The translations under genes and the position numbers were made by a program. A stretch of DNA of 64,000 nt, taken from positions 13,910-77,909 of the forward strand of contig CABIYF010000001.1 in assembly GCA_902362875.1 (NCBI GenBank), given 5' to 3'. The notes beneath the pieces are model-generated. The model saw nothing but the letters and a program-made list of their open reading frames with translations. It ran no database searches and was not told where the DNA came from. Source of the DNA: Eubacteriaceae bacterium. Lineage in GTDB: Bacteria; Bacillota; Clostridia; Lachnospirales; Lachnospiraceae. Positions 17,571 to 25,770 of this stretch are shown here, in pieces (within the stretch, counting starts at the first letter, position 1; every line of letters begins with the position of its first letter).

Positions 17571-18542
17571 ATGAAGTTAAACATAAACAAACTAATCCTA
17601 ATCGAAGTCATTGCAGGAATCCTTCTTGCATTCATAACAAGCAAAATCTTGCATATGACAGCAGCACTACAGATCATGTATTTACCATTTGAACTCATAG
17701 GAAAAGGACTAAGATTTTTGTCCCTAAGTTCGGTAATAGGAAATGTCATCGCGATCATCATATACGCAGCTATTTCCCTGATACCAGCAATCTATGTGGT
17801 TTATCAGAGAAAAACAGGAACAAATCGTAAAGAAGACATACTGCTTATCGCGTTCACAGGACTATTATTTTATTCCCTGTACATGTTCATCAATCCAGGA
17901 CTCATGTATCAGAGAATGCCAGAGATTTCTTCAATGGACCAGACGAGTCTTATTGCAATGAAAATTATTTATGCATTCATCATTTACAGTGTCGTGATCA
18001 TGTGGCTGATTATGAGAGCTATCCGTTTTCTTGGGGATGACAGCCAGAAGAATTGGAAAAGCCGCCTGTATTTTGGAATGAAAGCATTGATCGTAGCGTT
18101 GGCTAGTTACTATACGATTTTGATCACGTATGCAAAGACATTTGAGCTGCTTCATAAGGGTGGAAATAAATTGCAGAATATATCCTCAGCACAATGTGTC
18201 AAATCAGTATTGCAGTTGTTACCAATCGTTTTCACGGTCCTGTTATTTATCAACATCATTCATGTAGTAAAAGCAATCGAGGATCATAAGGAAGAGAAGC
18301 AGATGATGACAGTGGCAAGACTTGCAAGTGTCGCAAAGGTTACCGCAGTAGTTACAGTCATATCAGATTTTATCTTAAATTTTTATCAGTTTTTGCTGGG
18401 AGCAACCTTACAAAATGTAAATGTGACTTTTGCACCAGATGTATCCATGGAACCGTTGATCATTGCGTTTGGAGCATTGATCTTCTATGAATACTTCAAG
18501 CGGACCAAACAGCTAAAAGAAGAAAATGACCAGTTTATATAG
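17571..18542 (+). CDS. multi-pass membrane protein, first gene of a regulator-linked operon
   Basis: A 323-aa protein with about seven to eight predicted membrane helices (for example LILIEVIAGILLAFIT, VIAIIIYAAISLIPAIYVVY, IIYAFIIYSVVIMWLIM, VLQLLPIVFTVLLFINII). GGAGG lies 8 bp before ATG 17571. The next gene encodes a small YozG-like HTH regulator. That pairing is common for DUF2975-type membrane proteins, but this protein is about twice their length and I cannot assign it to that family with confidence. The arrangement suggests a membrane sensor or self-regulating envelope unit. Confidence 0.65.
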   Translation: MKLNINKLILIEVIAGILLAFITSKILHMTAALQIMYLPFELIGKGLRFLSLSSVIGNVIAIIIYAAISLIPAIYVVYQRKTGTNRKEDILLIAFTGLLFYSLYMFINPGLMYQRMPEISSMDQTSLIAMKIIYAFIIYSVVIMWLIMRAIRFLGDDSQKNWKSRLYFGMKALIVALASYYTILITYAKTFELLHKGGNKLQNISSAQCVKSVLQLLPIVFTVLLFINIIHVVKAIEDHKEEKQMMTVARLASVAKVTAVVTVISDFILNFYQFLLGATLQNVNVTFAPDVSMEPLIIAFGALIFYEYFKRTKQLKEENDQFI

Positions 18543-18556
18543 AAGGAATGATAGTT

Positions 18557-18781
18557 ATGGCAATTAAAATATATTTGGATGATATCTTAAAAGAACGGAA
18601 TATGACATCCAAAGAATTATGTAAAAAAGTCCATATCACAGAAGCAAACCTGTCAATCTTAAGAAGCGGCAAGGCAAAAGGAGTACGTTTTTCAACGATC
18701 AATAAGATCTGTTATTATCTGGGGTGCGATGTCGGGGATATCTTGAAATTTGACGGGAGATTGGAGGAGGAAGATGAGTAG
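18557..18781 (+). CDS. small XRE-family HTH regulator (YozG-like)
   Basis: A 74-aa Cro/C1-type DNA-binding protein: LDDILKERNMTSKELCKKVH, then ITEANLSILRSGKAKGVRFS, then TINKICYYLGCDVGDILKF. AAGGA at 18543-18547 is too close to ATG 18548, so ATG 18557 is preferred. It overlaps the next gene by 8 bp and follows the membrane protein gene by 14 bp. It probably binds the palindromes in front of the operon. Confidence 0.85.
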   Translation: MAIKIYLDDILKERNMTSKELCKKVHITEANLSILRSGKAKGVRFSTINKICYYLGCDVGDILKFDGRLEEEDE

Positions 18782-19640
18782 GAGAATCAGAAAAACAGGA
18801 GTTATTGCAATGAGTTTGATACTGGCAGCAGTTTTGTCAGGATGCAGCCTTGCAAAGAAAGACGAAGATGGAACTGCAAAGAAAACACTGTATGGTGCGT
18901 ATGCAATTGTAGGAAAAAGTCTTCAGGCTCCAGACATTCCAGATCCAGAGTTGGAAGGAATAACCGTTGGGCAGAAAGATAAAAAAGGATTTGTTCATTT
19001 TAAAAAGATAAAGGGATATTTCTTTTTTAATAAATATGATCAGAAAGAAAATACGATCAGCATGGATGGGGATCCACAGCTGACTCATTTTTCAGGCAGC
19101 TCTAATATGAAGGATGGTGAGACCCCAACAGATAAATGGCAAAAGACAGGACAGTCATGTAAGGCGACACTTTATGTTCAGGAAACAAAGGGGATTACAA
19201 AAGTGCAGATTGGAAGCGTATATAAAAGAGCAGATGGTACCTTTTATCTGGAACCAGCAGGAATGTCCTGTGTGCAGGATCTTTGTAAAACAGGAGGGGC
19301 AGGAATCGATGAAACTTTCTCCGTGGATACAGAAGATGGAAAGATGACATACGGTGTACATTTTAAAGCAGACCGCGCAGTCAAAAAGATTCAGATCATC
19401 GAAATGAACAAAGATGATGTAAAGATCAAAAAAACAGCCTGGATTTCACCAAAAATGAAACAATATCAGATGCAAAAAGACACAGCATATGTTATCATAA
19501 ATGAACAACTGATCGGTATGAAAGGTCAAACGATCAACAGACAGAAGATACATTCAGCAAAGAAGAATTTCACATATGAATGGAAGCAGCTTGGAGAGAA
19601 TGGAGTATTGACACCGACAGGTTTGAAATTTAAGAAGTAA
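18774..19640 (+). CDS. lipoprotein of unknown function, third gene of the regulator operon
   Basis: A 288-aa protein with a lipoprotein signal: MSRRIRKTGVIAMSLIL, then AAVLSGC with the lipobox Cys near residue 22. The mature domain is soluble and mixed alpha/beta with no family recognised. GGAGGAGG precedes ATG 18774, and the gene overlaps the HTH gene, showing translational coupling. The trio of membrane protein, regulator and lipoprotein suggests an envelope-associated function. Confidence 0.7.
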   Translation: MSRRIRKTGVIAMSLILAAVLSGCSLAKKDEDGTAKKTLYGAYAIVGKSLQAPDIPDPELEGITVGQKDKKGFVHFKKIKGYFFFNKYDQKENTISMDGDPQLTHFSGSSNMKDGETPTDKWQKTGQSCKATLYVQETKGITKVQIGSVYKRADGTFYLEPAGMSCVQDLCKTGGAGIDETFSVDTEDGKMTYGVHFKADRAVKKIQIIEMNKDDVKIKKTAWISPKMKQYQMQKDTAYVIINEQLIGMKGQTINRQKIHSAKKNFTYEWKQLGENGVLTPTGLKFKK

Positions 19641-19662
19641 AGCCAGGAGGATAATTTGGAAC

Positions 19663-20988
19663 ATGAAAGATAAAAGAGAATCGTTTAACAGCAGGTGGGG
19701 ATTTATCCTCGCCTGCATTGGTTCAGCAGTCGGCATGGGAAATATATGGATGTTTTCGACAAGGGTATCTCTGTATGGAGGAGGTTCCTTTTTGATTCCA
19801 TATTTTATCTTTGTCGTTGTGATCGCATTTACAGGTGTGATCGGAGAGATGAGTTTCGGACGTGCAGCAAGATCCGGACCGATCGATGCATTCGGTATGG
19901 CATGTGAGAAGAAAGGAAAGAGAAAAGTCGGAGAAGGGCTTGGAATGATTCCGGTATTAGGCTCCCTTGCAATGGCAATCGGATACACGGTTGTGATGGG
20001 GTGGATCTTAAAATATGCGGTTGGAACTTTCACAGGAGCGACACTCGCACCAAAGACAGTCGATGAATTTGGCGCAAGATTTGGAACAATGGCATCCGCT
20101 TTTGGAAATAATATCTGGCAGATTCTTGCCTTGATCTTATGTATGTGTATTTTGATCTTTGGCGTAGGGGCAGGAATCGAGAAAGCAAATAAGATTTTAA
20201 TGCCAATTTTCTTCATACTGTTTGTAATCCTTGCAATTTATGTAGCATTTCAGCCGGGAGCAGCCGCTGGATATCATTATATTTTCCGAGTTGACAAGGC
20301 AGCACTGCTAGATCCAAAGACATGGATCTTTGCATTGGGACAGGCATTCTTTTCTTTATCCGTTGCAGGAAATGGAACATTGATCTATGGGTCTTATTTA
20401 TCAGATGAAGAAGATATCCCGGCATCTGCAGCAAGAGTTGCATTTTTTGACACAGTCGCAGCAATGCTTGCAGCACTTGTAATCATACCAGCGATGGCAA
20501 CAACCGGAGCAACACTGAATCAGGGAGGGCCAGGTCTGTTATTTATCTATCTTCCAAATCTGATCAAATCAATGCCAGGAAGTACATTGATCGCAATCAT
20601 TTTCTTTGTAGCAGTTTTGTTCGCAGGAATGACATCACTGATCAATCTTTATGAAGCACCGATTGCGACAGTGCAGGAGAAACTACATGTAGGAAGAAGG
20701 ACAGCCTGCGTCATCATTGCAGTGATCGGGGTGATCGTCTCTTTATTGATTCAGGGAATCGTATCTGACTGGATGGATGTCTTATCTATTTACATCTGCC
20801 CATTAGGAGCAGGTCTTGCGGGAATCATGTTCTTCTGGGTGGCTGGAAAGAAATATGTAGAAGTACAGGTGAACAAAGGAAGAGAAACGAAATTTACAAA
20901 GATGTATTATCTAATCTGCAAATACATTTATGTACCAATTTGTATTTTGGTACTGATCCTTGGAATTGCATTAGGAGGAATCGGATAA
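19663..20988 (+). CDS. sodium-dependent transporter, SNF/NSS family
   Basis: A 441-aa inner-membrane symporter with about eleven to twelve helices. The diagnostic first helix reads SRWGFILACIGSAVGMGNIW, holding the sodium and substrate site, followed by GGGSFLIPYF. GPGLLFIYLPN and the unwound-helix region LFAGMTSLINLYEAPIAT are also typical. The family imports amino acids or related amines with sodium; the substrate here is unknown. CCAGGAGG precedes the start. The gene is 22 bp after the lipoprotein gene, so it could be read through from that operon. Confidence 0.9.
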   Translation: MKDKRESFNSRWGFILACIGSAVGMGNIWMFSTRVSLYGGGSFLIPYFIFVVVIAFTGVIGEMSFGRAARSGPIDAFGMACEKKGKRKVGEGLGMIPVLGSLAMAIGYTVVMGWILKYAVGTFTGATLAPKTVDEFGARFGTMASAFGNNIWQILALILCMCILIFGVGAGIEKANKILMPIFFILFVILAIYVAFQPGAAAGYHYIFRVDKAALLDPKTWIFALGQAFFSLSVAGNGTLIYGSYLSDEEDIPASAARVAFFDTVAAMLAALVIIPAMATTGATLNQGGPGLLFIYLPNLIKSMPGSTLIAIIFFVAVLFAGMTSLINLYEAPIATVQEKLHVGRRTACVIIAVIGVIVSLLIQGIVSDWMDVLSIYICPLGAGLAGIMFFWVAGKKYVEVQVNKGRETKFTKMYYLICKYIYVPICILVLILGIALGGIG

Positions 20989-20990
20989 TT

Positions 20991-21677
20991 ATGCCTGGAT
21001 ATATATTACATTTGACTGCAGCACAGATGTTTTTGAAACAAACAAAAAAAGGTCAGGAGTTGTCTGCAAATAAGAAAGATAAAAATAATTTTTTAATTGG
21101 AAATCTAATGCCGGATACAACGAAAGATAAAGAAAAATCACATTTTAGAGATCCAAAGTATCATGGGAATATGGTAGAATATCCAGAAACTTCATGGTTT
21201 GCGAAGAAATACCATAATATTTTACACGATCCGAGTGTAATGGGATATTTATTTCATCTATATATTGACCGAAAGTTTTTCAAAGAATACATGCCAGGAA
21301 TCATAGAATTTCGAGATAAAGAAGATCAGATAGAGGAAAAAATGAACAAGGTAAAATATGTGATCTTAAAAAGAACGGGACAAAAGATTTTAAAACAAGA
21401 TTTCTTCTCAGAGAAATATTATTATGGTGATTATACGAAGATGAACACTTATCTGTTCAATCGTTATCATATACCCATCAGACTCGATCCAGAAGTTAAT
21501 AATCCCGGAATTGAAGAAGTTTCTTATCAGGATGTAAAGAAGGTTTTAAAAGAATTAGAAGGATATCTGACAGTGCCAGAAGAGGCAGTAAAGAATGTTA
21601 AAGTATTCGATGTGGAAGATTTATTATTATTTTTAGAAAATAGCGTAGAAGAATATAACCCATGGAACTGCGAATAA
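20991..21677 (+). CDS. zinc-dependent phospholipase C-like family protein
   Basis: A 228-aa protein. MPGYILHLTAAQMFL, NFLIGNLMPDTTKDKEKSHF and DPSVMGYLFHLYIDRKFF give a spacing of His and Asp residues (H7, D near 42, H near 50, H near 90) like the Zn_dep_PLPC-type family of bacterial proteins. No signal peptide is visible, so it is probably cytoplasmic. The start ATG 20991 lies 2 bp after the symporter stop, with TTAGGAGGA inside the end of the symporter gene. Substrate unknown; family assignment is tentative. Confidence 0.55.
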   Translation: MPGYILHLTAAQMFLKQTKKGQELSANKKDKNNFLIGNLMPDTTKDKEKSHFRDPKYHGNMVEYPETSWFAKKYHNILHDPSVMGYLFHLYIDRKFFKEYMPGIIEFRDKEDQIEEKMNKVKYVILKRTGQKILKQDFFSEKYYYGDYTKMNTYLFNRYHIPIRLDPEVNNPGIEEVSYQDVKKVLKELEGYLTVPEEAVKNVKVFDVEDLLLFLENSVEEYNPWNCE

Positions 21678-21694
21678 GAACAGTTCCATGGGTT
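21657..21694. terminator. bidirectional hairpin between convergent genes
   Basis: A perfect 14-bp stem AACCCATGGAACTG / CAGTTCCATGGGTT with a 10-base loop that contains the stop codon of the upstream plus-strand gene. The convergent minus-strand gene ends at 21704. Flanks are AT-rich on both sides. Confidence 0.7.
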
Positions 21695-21703
21695 ATATTA
21701 TAC

Positions 21704-22366
21704 TTATTTAAATTTTACAACACTGTACTGATTTATATTTAAGTTCTTGCGGTTATAAATACTTGCTTCAATTGTAGAATTTTTCTTTGGCTTTTTCACA
21801 GATACTTTATAGACAAAATTTCCAAGACATTTAGAAATTTTTCCTTTTACACAATAATCTGTATGAGGCTGACCCCAGTTTTTCTTCATTTTGTATTTGA
21901 TTGTGACTTTTTTATTTTTATATTTTTTATAACTTACAACAGCAACATTCGTTTTTCTAAATTGTTTTGTTATATTTTTGCCATTGATCGTTACTTTGCT
22001 GTACGGATTCTGATATTTTTGAATGATTACTTTTCGCTGATATGTAACACCTTCTGCTTTATAGAAAATATTCACTGTACCAGTTTTTTTAGGTGTAAGA
22101 TATACAGCATATTCTCCATAGGAATCTTTCTTACATGAGATAGTCGCAATTGATTTCTTAGATACTTTCAATGATGTAATTTTTGTTTCATATGAAGAGC
22201 TGACTACCACTGGACCATGTTTATATGATTTTGTTTTAGGATAGTATGCTATATAATAGTCCTCTTCCTTTACAACTTGGTTGTCTGCTTTAACACTGAT
22301 TGGAGCAATGGTTACGATCGTCAGTGCTAGTAGTAGTGTGAAAAGTTGTTTGATTCTTTTTTTCAT
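21704..22366 (-). CDS. secreted protein of unknown function with Ig-like segments
   Basis: A 220-aa exported protein. The signal peptide is MKKRIKQLFTLLLALTIVTI followed by a likely cleavage at VKA-DN. The mature part is Lys/Tyr/Ser/Thr-rich, with strand-like repeats (VSKKSIATISC, VYLTPKKTGTVNIFYK) that recall bacterial Ig-like (BIG2) folds. The C-terminal half has basic KYKNKKVTIKYKMKK. GAGGAAAAACAAA precedes the start. It stands alone, behind a palindrome-flanked promoter at 22411. Confidence 0.65.
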   Translation of the reverse strand: MKKRIKQLFTLLLALTIVTIAPISVKADNQVVKEEDYYIAYYPKTKSYKHGPVVVSSSYETKITSLKVSKKSIATISCKKDSYGEYAVYLTPKKTGTVNIFYKAEGVTYQRKVIIQKYQNPYSKVTINGKNITKQFRKTNVAVVSYKKYKNKKVTIKYKMKKNWGQPHTDYCVKGKISKCLGNFVYKVSVKKPKKNSTIEASIYNRKNLNINQYSVVKFK

Positions 22367-22410
22367 TTTGTTTTTCCTCCTGAGTTTTTATTTTATAGAT
22401 GTTATAACTA

Positions 22411-22442
22411 CTATACTTTGATTATATAATGAAAAAGTATAG
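22411..22442 (-). promoter_or_regulatory. inverted repeat around a -10 box, upstream of the secreted protein gene
   Basis: CTATACTTT (22411-22419) and AAAGTATAG (22434-22442) are perfect 9-bp inverted copies separated by 14 bp containing TATATAAT-like sequence. The block lies 45-76 bp upstream of the minus-strand start. It may be an operator. The rest of 22443-22552 shows nothing notable. Confidence 0.4.
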
Positions 22443-22552
22443 GTATCAAGATGAAAATTTATACGCTGAAGGTTGAGCGGTTATAAATGAAGTAGATTTC
22501 AGTCAGAAGGGTACGATGTTTTAGAAGGTATTGGTTTGATATTAATAATTTA

Positions 22553-22807
22553 CTAGATAGAAGCTTTAGAAACAGCATTGAAAAAATTTACCAATCGAAA
22601 CATAGCATCTAATTTGTTGCTATGCTTAGTTGGATTAGCAATTAATTCATCAAATGCATTCAAATCTAAACCAACATATTTTGTAATAGAAGCTCTGGAG
22701 ATATGAAATATCTCTTCCAGACTATTAACAATATTTAAAAGATAATTATCCTGATTTACCTCAAATTCATCAAATCTCTCACAATTAACATCAATATACT
22801 TATCCAT
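22553..22807 (-). CDS. small HTH-like protein
   Basis: An 84-aa protein, MDKYIDVNCERFDEF onward. The segment LLNIVNSLEEIFHISRASIT followed by KYVGLDLNAFDELIANPTKH looks like a helix-turn-helix of phage-regulator type. TAAGGAGAA lies before ATG 22807 (minus strand); longer in-frame starts lack such a site. It is isolated. Targets are unknown. Confidence 0.5.
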   Translation of the reverse strand: MDKYIDVNCERFDEFEVNQDNYLLNIVNSLEEIFHISRASITKYVGLDLNAFDELIANPTKHSNKLDAMFRLVNFFNAVSKASI

Positions 22808-23011
22808 GAAAATTCTCCTTATAGTTATAAAAGTTAGCAGTAACAAACTAAATCATATCACTATCAATATAAAAGTTCAATACAAAATATATTCCTATAT
22901 AAAATAGATGACTTTCAATTTATACGCACAAAAATGACTGTCATCCAATACATAAATTAATATCCAATATCGTTTAACATACACACCCATAGTGATTTGA
23001 ATAGCCTTCCG
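22808..23011. other. AT-rich spacer with no recognised gene
   Basis: This stretch, together with the palindrome at 23012-23148, forms a 360-bp gene-free interval between the HTH-like gene and argG. I see no coding frame with a ribosome site, no tRNA and no terminator here apart from the palindrome. Confidence 0.5.
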
Positions 23012-23148
23012 TGTATATGAGAAAAACGAAATCATAGCATAAAAGATCCAGAACCATTGAAATTTTGCGAATCAGCGACCGTTCAAAACGGCGAGCAAAA
23101 TTTCTGGTCTGGATCTTTTATGCTATGATTTCGTTTTTCTCATATACA
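23012..23148. repeat. 137-bp near-perfect palindrome downstream of argG (MITE-like or giant hairpin)
   Basis: The outer arms 23012-23052 and 23108-23148 are perfect 41-bp inverted repeats. Inside, GAAATTTTGC (23059-23068) pairs with GCAAAATTTC (23095-23104), and CCGTT/AACGG (23079-23091) forms an apical 5-bp stem. Only short mismatched segments interrupt the cruciform. It lies 20 bp past the argG stop and may end that transcript. The length and symmetry are more like a miniature mobile element or structured repeat than a simple terminator. Confidence 0.85.
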
Positions 23149-23167
23149 TTCAAACGACTAATTCAAA

Positions 23168-24397
23168 TTACTTATTATTATTTTTTTCAGCTTCCTGCAT
23201 TTTCATAGCACGAACTTTCAAAGGAAGTCCAAACAAAGTAATAAATCCATCAGCATCATGATGATCATACATATCACCTGTTGTGAAAGAAGCTAAAGAT
23301 TCATTGTATAAGCTGTATGGAGAAGTAGTTCCGGCTTTGATGATGTTACCTTTGTAAAGTTTGAATTTAACTTCACCTGTTACATACTGCTGAGTAGATG
23401 TAACGAATGCCTGGATTGCTTCGCGAAGTGGTGTGAACCATTTTCCTTCGTATACAACCTGAGCCATCTGGCTTCCAAGTTTTTTCTTAGCTTCCATTGT
23501 TTCACGGTCAAGGATTAATTCTTCTAACTGATCGTGAGCAGCCATTAAGATTGTTCCACCTGGAGTTTCATATACACCACGGGATTTCATTCCTACAACA
23601 CGGTTTTCAACGATATCAACGATACCGATACCATTTTCACCACCAAGACGGTTTAATTCAGTGATGATCTCAGAAACTTTCATTTCTTTTCCGTTTAATG
23701 TCTTAGGAACACCAGCTTCAAATGTCATAGTAACTTCTGTTTCTTTATCTGGAGCGTTTTCTGGAGTTACTCCTAAAACAAGCATGTTGTTATAGTTAGG
23801 TGCCAGAGAAGGATCTTCTAATTCAAGACCTTCGTGGCTGATATGCCATAAATTACGGTCACGGCTGTAGCTGTGGCTTGCATCAAATGGAAGGTGGATT
23901 CCGTGTGCTTCACAGAATTCAATTTCATCTTCACGAGACTGCATTGTCCATACGTCTGTCATACGCCATGGAGCGATGATCTTGATGTCTGGAGCTAAGG
24001 CTTTGATACCAAGTTCGAAACGGATCTGGTCATTTCCTTTTCCTGTAGCACCGTGGCAGATTGCAACAGCGTTTTCTTTTCTTGCAATTTCAACTAATTT
24101 CTTAGCGATTGCTGGACGAGCCATAGATGTTCCAAGAAGATACTGATGTTCGTATACAGCACCTGCCTGTACGCATGGCATGATGTAGTTATCGCAGAAA
24201 TCATCAACGATATCTTCGATATATAATTTAGATGCTCCGGATAATTTTGCTCTTTCATCCAGTCCGTCTAATTCGTTACCCTGTCCGCAGTTAACGCAGC
24301 AGCAGATAACTTCATAGTCAAATGTTTCCTTAAGCCAAGGAATCAGAGCTGTAGTATCAAGACCTCCGGAATATGCTAAAACAACTTTTTCTTTCAT
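23168..24397 (-). CDS. argG: argininosuccinate synthase
   Basis: A 409-aa cytoplasmic enzyme that joins citrulline and aspartate with ATP in arginine synthesis. The N-terminal P-loop-like [15 protein letters not shown] binds ATP, and [16 protein letters not shown] and [11 protein letters not shown] are family signatures. The start is the ATG at 24397 (minus), which has AGGAGGATT upstream; longer in-frame extensions lack one. It is transcribed away from argCJBD, sharing a control region with ArgR-like boxes. argH and argF are not in the window. Confidence 0.96.
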   Translation of the reverse strand: MKEKVVLAYSGGLDTTALIPWLKETFDYEVICCCVNCGQGNELDGLDERAKLSGASKLYIEDIVDDFCDNYIMPCVQAGAVYEHQYLLGTSMARPAIAKKLVEIARKENAVAICHGATGKGNDQIRFELGIKALAPDIKIIAPWRMTDVWTMQSREDEIEFCEAHGIHLPFDASHSYSRDRNLWHISHEGLELEDPSLAPNYNNMLVLGVTPENAPDKETEVTMTFEAGVPKTLNGKEMKVSEIITELNRLGGENGIGIVDIVENRVVGMKSRGVYETPGGTILMAAHDQLEELILDRETMEAKKKLGSQMAQVVYEGKWFTPLREAIQAFVTSTQQYVTGEVKFKLYKGNIIKAGTTSPYSLYNESLASFTTGDMYDHHDADGFITLFGLPLKVRAMKMQEAEKNNNK

Positions 24398-24703
24398 GAA
24401 ATAAATCCTCCTAAGTGTATATTGACGGGATGTTTTCCTATTATATAGGATGTAATATTTCAAAATCAAAATCCCGCACATTCATATAAATATTTGCCTG
24501 TCTATTAATATACGTTATATTTGCATCTTTTGCAAGTTCTATTTTCGAAAATAATGAATATTTATAACATAAAAATGAATAAAATGAAAAATAAGTGCAT
24601 ATTTATACAAAAGTATTGCATATTTCAAAATTCGGTTGTATACTTATGAACAATGATTGAAAAAATAACCTACATTATAGAAGAGAAGGACAAGGAGATT
24701 AAC
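24398..24703. promoter_or_regulatory. divergent argG/argC control region with ArgR-like boxes
   Basis: The argC promoter is TTGCAT (24616-24621), a 17-bp spacer and TATACT (24639-24644). ArgR-type half-boxes cluster upstream and over it: TGAATATTTAT (24554), TGAATAAAATG (24576), TGCATATTTATA (24596) and TGCATATTTC (24617, overlapping the -35). On the argG side, an AT-rich segment near 24480-24500 has similar TTCATATAAATATTTG sequence. This is consistent with arginine-dependent repression of both operons. ArgR itself is not in the window. Confidence 0.6.
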
Positions 24704-25744
24704 ATGATCAAAGCAGGAATCATTGGATCTACAGGTTACGCAGGACAGGAACTTGTAAGAATTCTTACACAGCATAAAGATGCCGAAGTCGTATGGTATG
24801 GATCCAGAAGTTATATTGACCAGAAATATTATGAAGTATTTAGAAATATGTTCCAGATCGTTGACGACAAATGTTTAGACGATAACATGGATGAACTTGC
24901 ATCCAAAGTAGATGTCATCTTTACAGCGACACCACAGGGACTTTGCAGTTCTTTAGTATCAGAAGAAATCTTATCAAAAGTTAAGATCATTGACTTAAGT
25001 GCAGATTTCCGTATCAAAGATGTCAATCGTTATGAAGAATGGTATGGCATCAAACATCAGAGTCCAGAATTTATCGATGAGGCAGTTTATGGACTTTGCG
25101 AGATCAACCGTGAAGATATCAAGAATGCACGACTGATCGCTAATCCAGGATGCTATCCAACATGCTCTACATTATCTATTTACCCAATGGCAAAAGAAGG
25201 ACTGATCGAGATGAACAGTGTGATCATCGATGCAAAATCAGGAACATCCGGAGCTGGACGTGGAGCTAAAGTAAATAATCTGTATTGTGAAGTAAATGAA
25301 AATATCAAAGCGTATGGAGTTGCAACACACAGACATACTCCAGAGATCGAAGATCAGTTAAGCTATGCATCCGGAGAAGAAGTATTATTAAACTTCACAC
25401 CACATTTAATTCCAATGAACCGTGGAATTTTAGTGACAGCATATGCAACACTTAAGAAGGATGTAAGTTACGAAGAAGTTAAAGCAATTTACGATTCTTA
25501 TTATAAAGACGAGAAGTTCGTCAGAGTTTTAGATAAAGATGTCTGCCCTGAGACAAGATGGGTAGAAGGAAGTAACTACGTTGATGTCAACTTTAAGATC
25601 GACAAACGTACAAACCGTATCATCATGATGGGTGCCATGGACAACCTTGTAAAAGGAGCAGCCGGACAGGCAGTACAGAACATGAACCTTATGTTTGGAT
25701 TAAAAGAAACTGAAGGATTAGAATTAGTACCAATGTTCCCATAG
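24704..25744 (+). CDS. argC: N-acetyl-gamma-glutamyl-phosphate reductase
   Basis: A 346-aa NADPH-dependent enzyme, third step of arginine synthesis. The Rossmann motif GIIGSTGYAGQELVRIL is at the N-terminus, and the catalytic Cys lies in NPGCYPTCS (about residue 148). GTSGAGRGAK and HRHTPEIEDQ are conserved. An in-frame ATG exists at 24653, but AAGGAGATTAAC places the start at 24704. First gene of argC-argJ-argB-argD. Confidence 0.96.
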   Translation: MIKAGIIGSTGYAGQELVRILTQHKDAEVVWYGSRSYIDQKYYEVFRNMFQIVDDKCLDDNMDELASKVDVIFTATPQGLCSSLVSEEILSKVKIIDLSADFRIKDVNRYEEWYGIKHQSPEFIDEAVYGLCEINREDIKNARLIANPGCYPTCSTLSIYPMAKEGLIEMNSVIIDAKSGTSGAGRGAKVNNLYCEVNENIKAYGVATHRHTPEIEDQLSYASGEEVLLNFTPHLIPMNRGILVTAYATLKKDVSYEEVKAIYDSYYKDEKFVRVLDKDVCPETRWVEGSNYVDVNFKIDKRTNRIIMMGAMDNLVKGAAGQAVQNMNLMFGLKETEGLELVPMFP

Positions 25745-25770
25745 AGCTTTGGTAAGGAAGGACTAGAATT

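Noticed and set aside
19554..20216. A 220-codon open frame on the minus strand inside the symporter region
   Set aside because: It is antisense to a clear transporter gene, has no ribosome site, and its composition (Pro/Ile/Ala-rich) is what the reverse of such a gene gives.
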